The position numbers and the translations under genes are program-made. Below the pieces are notes generated by a model. It worked only from the letters and a program-made list of their open reading frames with translations, searched no databases and was not told the origin of the DNA. From Epiperipatus broadwayi (lineage: Eukaryota > Onychophora > Udeonychophora > Euonychophora > Peripatidae): 64,000 nt of DNA. The stretch spans positions 1,924,001-1,988,000 of the forward strand of contig JAQFVV010006255.1 in NCBI GenBank assembly GCA_028023455.1, in the 5' to 3' direction. Shown here piece by piece: positions 1 through 11,767 of this stretch (positions are counted from its first letter, which is position 1; every line of letters begins with the position of its first letter).

Positions 1-719
1 TTTCAAACCATTCCATTCATTTTTTCTCAACATCAATCTTTTTATTATAGATAGATTATTGAATTAAGATGCCATTATGGATTTAGAAAATTTTCAGAAA
101 TGAATAAAGTCACTCAAATTCAAAACCTATAATTATATCGGTAAAATGGAAAATTTTAAAAAAATTAAACACTGTATTAGTGTAACTTAAATGGTAACTT
201 ATTAGAAACATATTCTTAGGATAAAATTAATTTAATAAAAAAATAATTATTCATTGCCTATATTTATTTGATTGTAAGAAATTTTGCATTGATAAATAAT
301 AGAAATTCAAATTGAACTATAATAAAAGCTGTATAATTTTTGTATATCATAAAAATGATGGTAAAAAGAGAAATCCTCTATTGCCTTAAAAAATTAGTAA
401 AAAACAACAACAACAATATGGATCTAAATCCATTATCTACTCACATTTATTTGAAATTTTACATTATTAGACAGTAAAATATTCATAATAAAAGTTGAAG
501 TTTTTTAATATGCTTTTTCAAAAATTGAACAAATATTAAATTGTTTTACAAAAATTTTGTTTTCATTTGAAAAATGTTTAGAATAGAATTGCAAACTTTT
601 TGTCTTATAATTAGTATATAATTGAATGAAAATAAACAAGTAATAATTTCATGATTTTTTGAATAATTCAACTTTTTCATAAAAAGTAAATATATTTTGA
701 AAACATATTTGTACATTAG
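1..719. other. AT-rich intron or intergenic DNA, no gene seen
   Basis: No exon, RNA gene or recognisable transposon was found. The stretch is mostly A/T homopolymer runs and simple sequence. By position it would be the intron upstream of the MARCHF6-like exon at 5337. Confidence 0.5.
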
Positions 720-1790
720 AGTTATGTAGTCTTATACATATATTAAAACTGTTGTACTTTCTCTTTTGAAATGAATTTTTAGCATAGATTCATAAATATT
801 TTGATTTAACTATAATACAGAATTGCAACTACATATTTACATATACAGCTTATACTTTCTTCATAAAAGAATGTATTATGGGTATGCTACTATTCAACCA
901 TATTATGTTACATAAATAGATGATACAACCATGCTTGAACATTAAAATTGTTACCATATATATCAGTTTTTTTGAAAATTAATTTTTAAGATAGAAATTT
1001 GCAAATTTGTTACTTTTGGAGATTGCTATATAGAAAATTGGAAATTTCTTTATAAAGGTGCTTTTTAATTGCTAAATTAAATGTCGTTTTTTTTTTTTAG
1101 TATTGACTGATGTAATAATCTGACATTAGAAGTTGCTCTTTATAAAATTTGTTTCATTTGCTATTTAAAATAAACTTTTAGTATAGAACCATTTTTTTTT
1201 AAAGATTATGTAACAGATAGTTGAGAATTTTATGTAGTTTAAAAATTAGTTCGCTTTTTTTTTTTTTATAAAAATGCATTATAGCTAAAAAATTTATTAG
1301 GTTTTTTCTTCTTTTTTTTTTTTTTTTTTTTGAGTCATTAGCTAAAGCTGTGACATTTTATTTTTCATTTGTTTTTGAAAATAAACTTTTATCTTAGAAT
1401 CTACAATTGTATACAGCTTAAGGATTATTATAAACACCTGATAAAAATTGAATTAGGAATAGAAACTAGCTACATAATTTTTATTTTTTGATGTCAACTA
1501 AAGGAATGTTGATTTCACTTTAGAAATTGCTGCATATTTTATTTTTTATTTGTTACTGGAAATACACTTTTAGCATAGAATTGTAATTTTTTTGCTTTTG
1601 ATTTATGCAGATTGCAGGAAATTTTATGCAGCTTAAAGATTATTTAAGTTTTCTTATAAAAATGTATTATGATTAGAAAAGTAACTACTCAGTTTTTCTT
1701 TTTTGATGTCAGCTAAAGGATTATTCATCTGACATTAGAAACTAAGTATATTTTTTAAACTAATGAAATTGAATGTTTTTTGTTTTTATA
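720..1790. repeat. Degenerate tandem repeat, unit about 200 bp, about five units
   Basis: A block recurs with the order: 'acattaga' start, a T-rich stretch, 'ttttagcatagaat', then 'ataaaaatgcattat'. The 'tttttag.atagaa' motif appears near 777, 983, 1175, 1385 and 1567. The 'ataaaaatgtattatg' motif appears near 865, 1050, 1268, 1439 and 1656. The units have drifted a great deal, and long T runs have expanded in several. This is an old intronic tandem array with no coding capacity. Confidence 0.6.
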
Positions 1791-4435
1791 TTTTATATAA
1801 GTTGGTAATATTTATGTATTATGTGTATTCACATGTCATATATATTTTAACACTTCTCCTTTTATATATATATAAATGTATGCTATATATCTTTAAAATA
1901 TTTTATTGACTGATCTAGAAAGGTTCAAATTTGGACAATTTGGATTACTGGTAGTGTACTTGCAGTTTGCCTTACATTTCCATTATTATATATTTTTCTT
2001 TTAACTTCCCTCTCCCCCCAAACAAATTTATATAAATACTAAATTTCACTTTCATTATGGATATTATTAGTAAATTTATATAACTTTTTTTTTGTAATAT
2101 GTTTACTTTCATCTTATTTATAATCTGAACATAGTAATTTTTTTTCTTAAGATTGCAAATAATTCTTATCACAAAAATTAAGATTTTTTAAAACTTATTT
2201 GCATTTTCTAAACTAGTTTAAATAACATGGTAATACTTGCTTTTTTTCTATGTTTAGATGTAATTTTTTTAAACATTTTTAATATACTTAAATTTTTTTT
2301 TTTATTGTATTATATTGTTGTAGTTAATATTACTGTATTGAAATAGATATTTGAAATTCTAGAATTACTTTTTTAGTATTAATTTTGCTTTACCCATTAC
2401 TTTTTTTTTTACTAGTTTTGTGCCCATTTTAGTAATAAAAATTGTTTATCATATTTTTTTAAATTTCAAAACTAATATTAGAAATAGCTTTTTAAAGTTT
2501 TAATGGATCATTTTTATATTATCTGTAGCTCCATGTTCCACTGGTAGTAGGGTAATAAATAATATGGCTGCCTAGTCATAATTGTATAGTTCTTTATCCA
2601 ATGAATTGTGCATAATCATTAATATTACTTTTTTGTACAGTGTAAATCATTTTCTTTCTTTTTTTTTACTATCTGAAGAATTATGTAATAATCAATAATT
2701 TTTTAAATGAGATTCATATCTAATATTTCACCCATTTCCCTCAAATATTTTTAAAATGCATTTTTGATTTTGTTATCTTTAAGTTAATAATTTAAAGTAA
2801 TATGTTTTAATGGTTAATATATTAATTCTGGCTATAATTTTCCAATTCTTATTTTTTAATTTTTTATTCATAATTATTCATTGTTCTACAAATTTGTAAC
2901 ATATATATAATATACTATTTTTTAAAATTAACTCACCCAAATTCCATATTAATTTTGTTTTGTTTCTGTTGTTTAAATCTACAAAAGTTTTACTTATTTT
3001 TTTCTCATTATTATTGGCTTCAATTTTTAGGTTTGATAATATTTTATTCATTTATCATAATTTAATGACTAATTATGGTGAACAGATTCTGAGCAGCTTA
3101 AATCTATACTATGCAAATGAAGGGGTTTATTACAAATAAATTATTTATTTATGTGTTGCTACAAGTGTAGGACCTAATAATTCTAAATTGTTATTACTAT
3201 TGTGTTATTTCTAATATTATAGAAAATTATTCAGATTGATAGAAAACAATTTTAATATTGTGAAGATATTTTGATTTCAATCTCATCTGTATATAGTGTG
3301 TGAGTTTTTAAACAAGTCTGTTGTTGTTCATTAATGATCCAAAACTAATGCCAAGTGGACCACCATATATAATAGAATGTTAGTAAAGTCAAACTGTAGT
3401 TGGTAACAAATATGTAAATACATAATGAAACAGTTGTATAACTATTGAACATTTATTACTAAATTTTTATCAATAAAATGGAAAAGCATAAATAAATATT
3501 TGAGAATTATGTAGGCATTCTAACTAAAATTAAATCTTTTATTTTATTCTGCTAAAAAGTTAACATTACCGTTTGGGATCATCTTATTTTATACATTCAT
3601 ATGTAAAATTACAAGACATATATTACATTTTATGACCATAAGTAAAAACACTTAGCCATAAAGTCAAATTAAAATTATATACGATCATATGTAAGATGTT
3701 AATGGTTAAAATTTGACTGATGTTCCAGTGATGTATATGTTCCTGTTTTATTTCATTACATGTGACATTATAGTTTCATAATATAATTTATTTCTATATT
3801 GAAAATAGAAGGGGAGAATTTTCAGTCTTGTAAAAAAACAATCTCAATGTGTATTATTAATCTATTCTGCCTCTATTATTATAAATGAATATGAATCTCA
3901 AATGATATCTGTATTATTCTTATATAATTGTCTTTTCTATTAGGCTTTAAATCATCCAATAAATATCTGAATCCTAATTCACAATATTTTAATAAATATA
4001 AATAGGAATATTATATAGTTTCATTTTGTCATATGGCTAACTCATTCTGATCTTTTGGGATGGGGAAAAAAAAATCTAATATTTAAATATATTTTAAATG
4101 CATACCTTAGAAATGACTATACCTCATTTGGCAGAAATCTGTTTATTTTCTAAGTATCAAATATCTTACAAACCTGTGTCAGTTTCAAATACTAATTGTC
4201 TAAACATAACATTTTAAAAACTTTGTTTTAATTTTACAAGTAACAGATAATTATTTTTTTTTTAATTATCTCTTTTCTTAACATTTGCTAGAAATGTACC
4301 ATTATAAATAGTTATTGTTAACATAAATATTAAACTCATAAATAGTTATTGTTCATATATCACTATAATAACTTGACAATTTCACTATTATCTGATAACT
4401 GACATCTGCTTTTGATATTGTTTTTTTTTTTTGAA
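1791..4435. other. AT-rich intron, no gene seen
   Basis: Simple AT-rich sequence. The only open frames are short and low-complexity, for example 66 codons at 1972-2172 on the minus strand, and none resembles a protein family. I see no repeat with a recognisable end. Confidence 0.5.
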
Positions 4436-4436
4436 A

Positions 4437-4619
4437 ATAGTAATTGTAACAATTACTATCATGTGATATTCTTTTTTTTTTTTGTATATATATATTTAGT
4501 TATTTAAATAAAATGTCCCTTTAATTAAATAGTAATTGTAACAATTACTATCATGTGATATTTTTTTTTTTGTATATATATATATTTAGTTATATAAATA
4601 AAATGTCCCTTTAATTAAA
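4437..4619. repeat. Two-copy tandem duplication, unit about 92 bp
   Basis: Unit 1 (4437-4528) and unit 2 (4529-4619) are nearly identical. They differ mainly in the length of a T run and of a TA run. Each begins with the near-palindrome 'tagtaattgtaacaattac' and ends in 'aaatgtccctttaattaaa'. The near-identity suggests a recent local duplication. Confidence 0.85.
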
Positions 4620-4630
4620 ACAAAATTGTA

Positions 4631-4856
4631 ATTATAATAAAAATAATAAATTTAATGGTAATAAACTATTAAAAACAGTCTTTAAATCTGCAGAAGTACT
4701 TTGGGTTAATTTCTTAAACCTGCTTCAACTGCCATTTTTTTTTTTTAAATTTAATGGCAGTCGAGGTAGGTTTAAGAAATTAACTGAAAGTACTTCTGCA
4801 GATTTAAAGACTGTTTTTAATAGTTTATTATGTTAATTTATTATTTTTATTATAAT
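4631..4856. repeat. 226-bp palindrome (foldback/MITE-like)
   Basis: Two arms of about 100 bp are inverted around a T-rich centre near 4740. The left arm contains 'aaacagtctttaaatctgca' and the right arm its complement 'tgcagatttaaagactgttt'. The outer ends pair through 'attataataaaaataataaa'. It has no coding sequence. The structure fits a foldback or MITE-type element. The arms differ by only a few bases and small indels, so it is fairly young. Confidence 0.75.
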
Positions 4857-5336
4857 ACCTAATATATATTTAGTTATAAACAAAGAGTTAGTTTTGAAAT
4901 TAGCATTATTCCATTTAAATATATTGCATTTCAACATAAAAAAAGTACTTATTATTATATTGATCTTTGTAATTTAAAAACCTATAGCAAACAATTACCT
5001 AATCATTTTTTATATTTTTATTTAAACATGTTATATGTATGGATGTAGTGTGTGTGTACTGATCAAAATAATTGATAAGCTGAACTTTATGTATCATTAT
5101 ATATCTCAATATATTTCTTGTATCAGTGATGCAATATATTTATTTGTTTGAATCTAATGTAGTAAATATTGTAATTACACATAATCAGTAAAGCAAAATT
5201 ATAGCTGATTTGTATCCTCATTTGTTATTATTAAGAGTTGACAAGTTAATAATGATTTCTGGTGATCATATGAATTTATATTTAAAAATATGATTTTAGT
5301 CAGAATTTATTATTACTTATAACATTCTCTTTTTAG

Positions 5337-5433
5337 ATATATGTAGAGTGTGTAGGTCAGAAGGTTCACCTGATAAACCTCTTTTTCATCCATGTGTCTG
5401 TACAGGAAGCATAAAATATATTCACCAAGATTG
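5337..5433 (+). CDS. MARCHF6: MARCHF6/TEB4/Doa10-like E3 ubiquitin ligase, RING-CH exon (partial gene)
   Basis: This 97-bp internal exon lies between a pyrimidine-rich acceptor ending 'ctttttag' (5329-5336) and a strong donor 'gtaagt' at 5434. The previous exon must supply the first base of the Asp codon. The reading is then [20 protein letters not shown] followed by [12 protein letters not shown], and the exon ends two bases into a codon that is probably Cys. This is the first part of a C4HC3 RING-CH finger: CxxC, then CxC, then the His of IHQ. Apart from conservative changes it matches vertebrate MARCHF6. In that family the protein is a multi-spanning ER membrane ubiquitin ligase for ERAD, and the finger recruits the E2. 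The second half of the finger must lie in the next exon, which I could not find. The family assignment is strong; the gene is otherwise incomplete here. Confidence 0.92.
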
Positions 5434-5930
5434 GTAAGTACTTATATAAATATCTTTATGGAGTATATGAACTTGCATTATAATTAGTTAACTTAGCTTA
5501 CTATTTATTTATTCTCAAAACTTGCTATTCTGAAGTCATGCTGAATGTTTTTGAAAATCTTAGTATTCAGTAATGCAGTAATGGATTAAGTGTTTGAAGA
5601 GCTCCAAATGCAATCTAGTTTTGAAAGCTCTTGTTTTAAATATTAAGTAATGATATCAAAATCACTTTATTATTTCATAAAAAATATTCATAAATAAATT
5701 ATTTCCTTAAAAATAAAACCTACACTTAAGTCTTTTGCAGTCACAGATATGTTAATCATAACTTATTACTCCTTATTGCAGCATTTAAAATACAATGCAA
5801 AATATAATATTAATTATTTATTAATAAAACAAAGAATAGAAACTTACATTGTATATTTTATTTATTGCAGGAAATTTATATAAATCTGTTAAAAATTATT
5901 AAAGTCTGTTGGAATATATAAAAAAAAAAT
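5434..5930. other. Start of the downstream intron
   Basis: AT-rich intron directly after the donor of the MARCHF6-like exon. No repeat ends and no further exon were recognised. Confidence 0.5.
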
Positions 5931-5939
5931 GCTAATGGT

Positions 5940-6060
5940 TTTATTGCTCAGGAGTTCATAAGTTTGAGCATCAAAATTGCGACCAGAATCAATCCTGGGA
6001 TCTCCTGATCCCAAGTTGGATGCTCTACCAATTGCACCAAATTATGTGAGGCTTTGGAAT
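5940..6060 (-). mobile_element. tRNA-derived SINE, Pro-tRNA-like head
   Basis: On the minus strand, 6041-5979 reads like a decayed tRNA. It has a box A-like 'tggtgcaattggtagagca', an anticodon-region 'cttggga' and a box B-like 'ggattgattct'. The order and spacing fit a tRNA-derived RNA polymerase III promoter. The anticodon region resembles tRNA-Pro(TGG), but the stems no longer pair well, so I call it a SINE or tRNA relic and not a functional tRNA gene. Confidence 0.5.
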
Positions 6061-6600
6061 TTTAGAAAAAAATGTAATCATAATGGAAATAAGGAAAATC
6101 CATTATGCTGTTTTTGCATATAAATTTATAATGAACTAATACAAATATCATTATATAATAGTGATTACAAAAATATATATATTTGTAATTATATAGAAAA
6201 GCATTTTTCAGTATACAATTTTATGCTTTTTCAATGTTAAATTTTACTGGTTTCACCTCTTAATATAGTATTACATAAATAGCATGTAACTGTTGTTTTT
6301 AAAAGAAAGAAAAAAGTAATAGATAAAATAAAAAGTGAATAAAAATATATATAAACAAAACTACAGAGTTATGATATATCATACAGAATTATGATATAGT
6401 GATCCAAATTGTTAAAAATCCAGTAAAGGTTTGAATAAATTAAATCTATAAAAACATTTGTATTATTTTATATATATTATCTTATATAATTTTCCATTCA
6501 TTTTAATTGATTAATTGTTGATTAAATTTATTGAAGTTTTATATGCATTCATACAGTTATTTTTGTTATTCTTTATATAATTTGTTTCATATATTTCTCT
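6061..6600. other. AT-rich intron, nothing recognised
   Basis: Simple AT-rich sequence between the tRNA-like relic and the first Penelope-derived sequence. No feature could be supported. Confidence 0.45.
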
Positions 6601-6659
6601 TTTTTTTCGATCTTTAATGTATTTTAAGGTTTTAATATTTTTTAGAGAAACTATTTTAT

Positions 6660-6960
6660 GTTTATATATTAAGTAGTGAATGTATAAAGCAGATTTATTA
6701 TTTTTTCTTTTAATTGCACTGTTATTTTTTTGGTGCTTTCATTTAAGCAATTCTCTGTATGTCCATAGTAAATCATATTACAATTATTACAATTTTATTA
6801 TATTTTTATACTTTATATCATCTTTTATTTTACAATTACATATAAAAAAATTTATATTTTTACTATTTAATTTTTTCTTTTTATTAATGTATTATAAATT
6901 TTAGCCATATAATTCTAAATTTTAGGATAATATGAAAGCTTGATCTATTTTTTTTTATTA
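6660..6960 (-). pseudogene. Penelope GIY-YIG endonuclease remnant
   Basis: The minus strand keeps the diagnostic end of the Penelope endonuclease domain: 'NNSAIKRKNNKSALYIH' is followed by 'YL' near 6670-6720, upstream of which comes 'DDIKYKNIIKL' near 6810-6850. PLE-3 at 61.9 kb has the matching, better-preserved block 'NGAIDRKDDKSALYVHYL'. Several stops and frameshifts interrupt it. The plus-strand open frame at 6680-6904 is only the antisense of this remnant. Confidence 0.7.
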
Positions 6961-7239
6961 AAATTATTGTTATTATTATAATTATAATCATTTTGCATAG
7001 AAATCTCATTTAATATAGATTTTTTACAATTAAAAAGTATATATTTTAATATGATTAGAGTTATATCCATAATGTTTATATAATTCAATAAGTTGTTTCT
7101 TTTGGAAATTAGCTACATTTTTATTTTTATTATATTTAATTCTTTTTATATGTAAATTTTTTATTACATGTCATCTTTTGTGTTCATGCTTGTTGTGAAT
7201 ATATAGAAATTATTTTCCTTAATTTATCCTCTTTAATGA

Positions 7240-7860
7240 AATGTTTTAATATAATTTTGTTATCACTATCTATGTGAATTTTTACATCTAAATATTTAAT
7301 TTTATCTTCAAATTCCACTTTTGTAAATTTAGTAATTGCATGCCCCACAATCCATCTTATATATATATTCCAAAATTCATTATTGTATTTAAAATATAAA
7401 TTATTTATTAATTTTAAATCTTTTTTTATAATATTTATTATGTTTATATCATTTATATATTGATGTAAATTTTCTTTCTTGGAACACTGGGTATGTTTTT
7501 TCTATATTCAAAAAATACTTTGGTTTCTACTCAATTTTATATTGTTTAATTTATTTATAATACTATCTATTTTTATTCGCAAGTCTCCATATTCTATAAT
7601 GTTTGCTATCCATTTATTTAAATATTTACAGAATTTTTGTAAAATAAAATACTAAAATTAAATAATAATCTCAATGGATTATTATCTTGATGAATTTTAA
7701 TCTTAGTAAACATATATGGATTTTCATAAGAAGGATGCAATAATTTTTTTTTGATTTATATTTACAATTTTATAACCCTTCATTTTTATTAAATAATTTT
7801 ATATATTATTTTTATTCTTGTAGTAGGGACTGCTGGTTATTTATTATATTCTTTTTTAAT
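7240..7860 (-). pseudogene. Penelope reverse transcriptase C-terminal remnant
   Basis: On the minus strand near 7330-7265 the frame reads FTKVEFEDKIKYLDVKIHID, which matches the conserved 'LPFLDV' segment that follows the RT palm in Penelope-like elements. Broken RT-like sequence continues upstream towards 7860. No intact frame remains and the catalytic YADD region could not be identified. Confidence 0.6.
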
Positions 7861-7869
7861 ATTTTATTC

Positions 7870-8220
7870 TATCTATAGATGTAGAAATTTACATGGATAA
7901 TGATAACAAATCTATATTGAAACATTTCAGTAAGGAAAATAAATTTAAGAAAAATAATTCCTATGTTTTACAGCAAGCATGAATACAAAGTTGGCAGTTA
8001 GTAAAAATTTTAAATATAAAAATAATAGATATAATACAGATAAAAATGTTAATTTACAAAAGAAACAATTTATTGAATTATAAAAAAATTATGGACATAA
8101 CACTAAAAATATTAAAAATATACTTTTTAGTGATAAAAAATCTATTTTAAATAACATTTCTAAGCAAAATGATTATAATTATAGTAATGACAATTTTAAT
8201 TAAAAATGAATCAAACTTTC
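7870..8220 (+). pseudogene. Second, inverted copy of the Penelope RT-thumb/linker region
   Basis: The plus strand reads VEIYMDNDNKSILKHF and continues with Asn/Lys-rich sequence to about 8220. The same segment lies inverted at 7005-7300 on the minus strand (HIDSDNKIILKHF), with mostly substitutions and small indels between them. It is non-coding now. It shows that this PLE locus holds head-to-head fragments and not a single simple copy. Confidence 0.6.
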
Positions 8221-8239
8221 TTATTATCCTAAAATTTGT

Positions 8240-8720
8240 AATACATTAATAAATAAATACACCAAATTTCATCTTTTTGAATCTTATTTTTTATAGGACT
8301 ATTATAAAAATATAACTACACACTAATGTTCTATTTTATACTATAGTCTTTTTCAAGGAAAACTGAAAAATAAAAATACAAATATATAATAATAAATATA
8401 AATATAATATATTCCAGACAAATCCAAAAATTAAAAAAATACTCTTTACCTCAAACTCTTTATATTACAAACAATCTCAAAATTTTTTTTTACATTTATA
8501 TACGCATCCAAAAATACCCTAAAAACATTTATTTAATTAAATCTATTATTTTCTTTTTTTCTTTTCTATTAACATTCTTTTCAATTTAGATTTTAATTTC
8601 ATTATTCATATGATTATAAATAACATAATTTTTATCATTTAAATGCTGTTTTAATCTAGTTTTTAATTTAATTTTTGTAGTCCCAACTGTCCATTAAACT
8701 ATGAGGATAGTCTATTTTAA
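8240..8720 (-). repeat. PLE-1 pLTR plus ORF end, minus orientation
   Basis: The minus strand from 8720 to 8530 resembles the end of a Penelope endonuclease ORF ('KSKLKRMLIEKK'). It is followed by the pLTR (8470-8240), which contains the complement of a hammerhead-like core at about 8326-8357. This block pairs with 9090-9530 as an inverted repeat, with 8721-9080 between the arms. Confidence 0.6.
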
Positions 8721-9080
8721 TATATATCTGAGCACTTATACTATATATGTGTGTAAAGATGATAGTCTGGACCAACTGATGATTGCTGGTTTAGCATGAA
8801 ATACGTATATTGGTGATTATTTATATTTTCAGCATATATGTGTTTAGGTGTATCAGTGTTATTAGATAGAGTGGAGAGAGGTGGGTGGTGTGGAAGTCTG
8901 TGCTCATATACCCTATATTACATATATATAGCCACAGGTATATAACAAGCCTGTGTTTCAGTTATAACATCTCTATATTATTTTTAAAACAATTCAAACA
9001 TTTTATTATGTAAACCGCATTCATAATTTCTAAATTACTACACTCCCTATTATTATTAATTAGAAAAAAACTTTTTTTTT
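8721..9080. other. Unidentified spacer between the PLE-1 inverted arms
   Basis: This is a less AT-rich stretch with GT-rich segments such as 'gtggagagaggtgggtggtg' near 8870-8890. It matches nothing else I noticed in the window. It could be an independent insertion or the unique 5' part of the element. Confidence 0.35.
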
Positions 9081-9089
9081 TTTATAAAC

Positions 9090-9260
9090 AGGATAAATGA
9101 AAACATATTTTTTATTAAAACCTTTAGAATGTATAAAATCATACTATGAAAGAATAATAAAGGAAGGAATTTACATTAGTGAAATTAAACCTAAATTGAA
9201 CAGAATGTTAATAGATAAGAAAAAAGAAAATAATAGATTTGTTAATTAAATATTTTTAAA
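9090..9260 (+). pseudogene. C-terminal end of Penelope endonuclease ORF
   Basis: The plus strand from about 9095 reads 'SYYERIIKEGIYISEIKPKL' and then 'NRMLIDKKKENNRFVN'. This resembles the end of GIY-YIG domains in Penelope elements, where an E/KPKLN segment closes the ORF. The pLTR begins just downstream, as expected. The upstream part of the domain is missing. Confidence 0.6.
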
Positions 9261-9289
9261 GTATTTTTGGATGGGTATAGAAATGTAAA

Positions 9290-9540
9290 AAAAAATTGAT
9301 AAAGTTTTGAGGTTGTTTGTGGTAAAGATTATTTTTTAGTATTTTTTAATTTTTGGAGTTGTTTGGAGTATGTGATTTTATTCTATATTTGTATTTTTAT
9401 TTTTCAGTTTTTCTTGAAAAAGACTATATTATAAAATAGTCAAAATGTTGCTATGTAGTTATATTTTTATAATAGTCATATGAAAAACAAGATTTAAAAA
9501 AAAGTTTGGTGTATTTATTTATATATATTGAAAGTTGTGA
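9290..9540 (+). repeat. PLE-1 pLTR, plus orientation
   Basis: This pairs in inverted orientation with 8240-8470. It holds the degenerate hammerhead-like motif at 9414-9447: TTGAAAA, a six-base-pair stem (gactat/atagtc), then AAAA where the better copies have GAAA. Downstream, 'aactatttttgaaaataaaa' matches the sequence just outside the PLE-2 pLTR near 25110. Confidence 0.65.
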
Positions 9541-9679
9541 ACTATTTTTGAAAATAAAACTGTGTAGATGATATTTTAAATTCGTACATTAATAAAATCA
9601 AAAATTATATTGATAAAGATAAACATATTGGATGGTCAAATAGTAAAAATGTAAAAAAATAATATGTAATTATAAAATA

Positions 9680-10810
9680 AAAGATGATATAACTGCTTGA
9701 ATCTAGAGCGCCATATTGAATTTTTTAAAAAACTGACCTGAAACACAATTTTCACAATAACTTCAGTTTTAATAATGTTAGAGCAAAAAAATTTACATTG
9801 ATTAGAAACTAGAAAAATTAAGAAAAACAAGGCTAAGACGAATAGCGATTACCATTTAAAAATAAGGAAAAAAGAAATTTCAACATCTGACATAATTATT
9901 ACTTTATTGTTTTTTCATAATTTCTAATTCATCATTAAGTAAGTTTAAATTACATCTTCAGTGATAATTTCTTTGTATTCCTCACAAAATTATCTTTCAA
10001 ACCATATATAATATGGTTTACCTAAGATAATCCATAGCTTTAGAATCTCCAAAAGTATTTGCATAAGAATTTTTCATTTTTATCTTGTACCCCAAAAGTT
10101 ACCAAAACTCAAAGGCATCTATAAGAAAAATATTCATCCTAATAAAAGATAGAAAACAAATCATTTCCAGAAGATAGATATGCATTGGTCATCATAGCAA
10201 TTGGATTCTTGTCTAGCTAAAACTAGAAATTGTAGGTTACTGTCTGTATCACTTATAAAATGAGTTTCATGTCTTCATTTTATATTTTTTTTATATACAT
10301 CAGTGATGTTTATATTTTTTATGCACACCAGTAATGCTATCTTGTTATATTTATTGTATCACATAGATATAATATATTTGAATATAGTCCATTTGTTAGC
10401 TATAGACTTAAAAATAATGTGATGAAAGATATGGCAAAACTAGTGACTCCACATATGAGTATCAAGGCATAGGCAAGAATCAGAATTTGATTTTTTCCTG
10501 CATATGCAATCTTTCTGTACATTTGATTATTAGTTTTGTAAATCATTACTTGTAAACACAAACACACTATATAAATATAATAATAAATAATAAATTATTA
10601 AACCTTTTGAGAATCATTATTTTTATAAAATAAGTGGATGAGAACACACAAAATCACTGTACATATGAATTCATATGAGCATAAATAAATATAGAATTTA
10701 TATATACACACACCAATACAAAAACAATAAATCATTTTTCAAATAAGAAGACACAAAATTACTGTACATATGAATTCATATGAGCATAAATAAATATAGA
10801 ATTTATATAC
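9680..10810 (+). repeat. Interspersed repeat R, copy R1, first part
   Basis: From about 9690 the sequence ('actgcttgaatctagagcg', 'ccatattgaatttttt') is co-linear with 23820-24515 and then 25160-25700. R1 is interrupted at 10810 by LTR-1 and resumes at 17504. The last part is a small tandem array (unit about 100-120 bp) containing 'catatgaattcatatgagc'. The nature of R is unknown. It could be a non-autonomous element or part of a long LTR. Confidence 0.7.
10807..10810. repeat. Target-site duplication of LTR-1, left
   Basis: ATAC lies directly before the 5' LTR and is repeated directly after the 3' LTR at 17504-17507. Four-base duplications are normal for Ty3/gypsy integrases. The disrupted host repeat can be joined across the element, which confirms the borders. 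Confidence 0.8.
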
Positions 10811-11417
10811 TGTGCCAAGGCCAAATTGGCACATGTATATAAAATAATTTTGTCTAAAAAAAAATTATTTATTATTAAAATCTTTCGTAAAAGAGTTTGA
10901 AAAAAAATAGAAATCAATTAATTGATTAAAAGGGGATAGGGGGAGTTTTGTTTAGAAAAGATAAAACTAAGAGTTCATAAAAGTTAAAGAGTGTTATTAT
11001 TATAAATTAAAAGCTTCAAAATATAAATCTCTTTTCATTTGAATTGAATAAAAAAAAAAGTATTAAAACTAGTTTTGATGTGTAGAATAAAATTATATAT
11101 GTGCGTGCGAATGTAAAATAAATGTATCACTATTAAATATTATAAATAAATGAAAAATATATTTAAAAAAACACAGCGGCGCACTACTAATTAAAGATAT
11201 GAAAACAACACGTTTTGAAATAGCTACTACTAATTAAACAATCAATCAAAAAACACATTGTCATAGGATTAATTACCAATGAAATTCGACAACAGATATT
11301 TGCCGGAGGATATTACACGGACAACACGTCGCAGGTATAAATCGACTTTTTTTGTTATCGGACAATTAATTGAGAGAGTTTTATTCTGTCTAGTTTCCAG
11401 TGACAGTCTTGTTTCCG

Positions 11418-11511
11418 TTCAGATAACAATTTCTATTATGTATTCAGAAACAAAAATGCATTTCCATTCAGATAACAATTTCTATTATGTATTCAGAAAC
11501 AAAAATGCATT
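11418..11511 (+). repeat. 47-bp tandem duplication private to the 5' LTR
   Basis: The block 'cattcagataacaatttcta' to 'caaaaatgcatt' occurs twice here and once in the 3' LTR (about 16386-16432). The two LTRs are identical when an element integrates, so this duplication, or a loss in the other LTR, happened after integration. Confidence 0.85.
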
Positions 11512-11767
11512 GTTGAGCAGCTTTTGGAAATATACGCTCGTGCTTCAGCCTTTTTGTCCAACAAGATCATCAAAACCTGCCTGTGAAATAATGTCTGCAT
11601 AACAACTCAGAAATCCTCCGTCAAACGTTCATCTGTCTTCAAGAATAATAAAACCAATGGATTCGCATAAAATCTCTTCCATAAACGTCCAAATCTAACC
11701 GGTTAGATATAATCCATCAGAAGCAGCAGAAGCAGCCAACAACAAGCAATATCCACATTCCAAAAAT

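Larger units (their letters stand above)
6600..9670 (-). mobile_element. PLE-1: decayed, rearranged Penelope-like element
   Basis: This locus is built from Penelope-like pieces in both orientations. On the minus strand are RT-end sequence (about 7860-7260) and the GIY-YIG domain (about 6900-6660), both full of stops. The segment 7005-7300 is repeated inverted at 7870-8165, so the thumb/linker region exists in both directions. A second inverted pair follows: the end of the ORF plus its pLTR on the minus strand (8720-8240), and the same on the plus strand (9090-9530). The pLTR carries a hammerhead-like motif. Inverted, partly tandem pLTRs are typical of Penelope elements. The copy is old and inactive. 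Confidence 0.7.

Noticed and set aside
6680-6904. Plus-strand frame of 74 codons, Phe/Leu-rich
   Set aside because: Antisense of a degraded Penelope endonuclease on the minus strand.
11279-11602. 107-codon frame in the LTR-1 5' LTR
   Set aside because: It depends on the 47-bp duplication found only in this LTR, shows no family features and is not intact in the 3' LTR.
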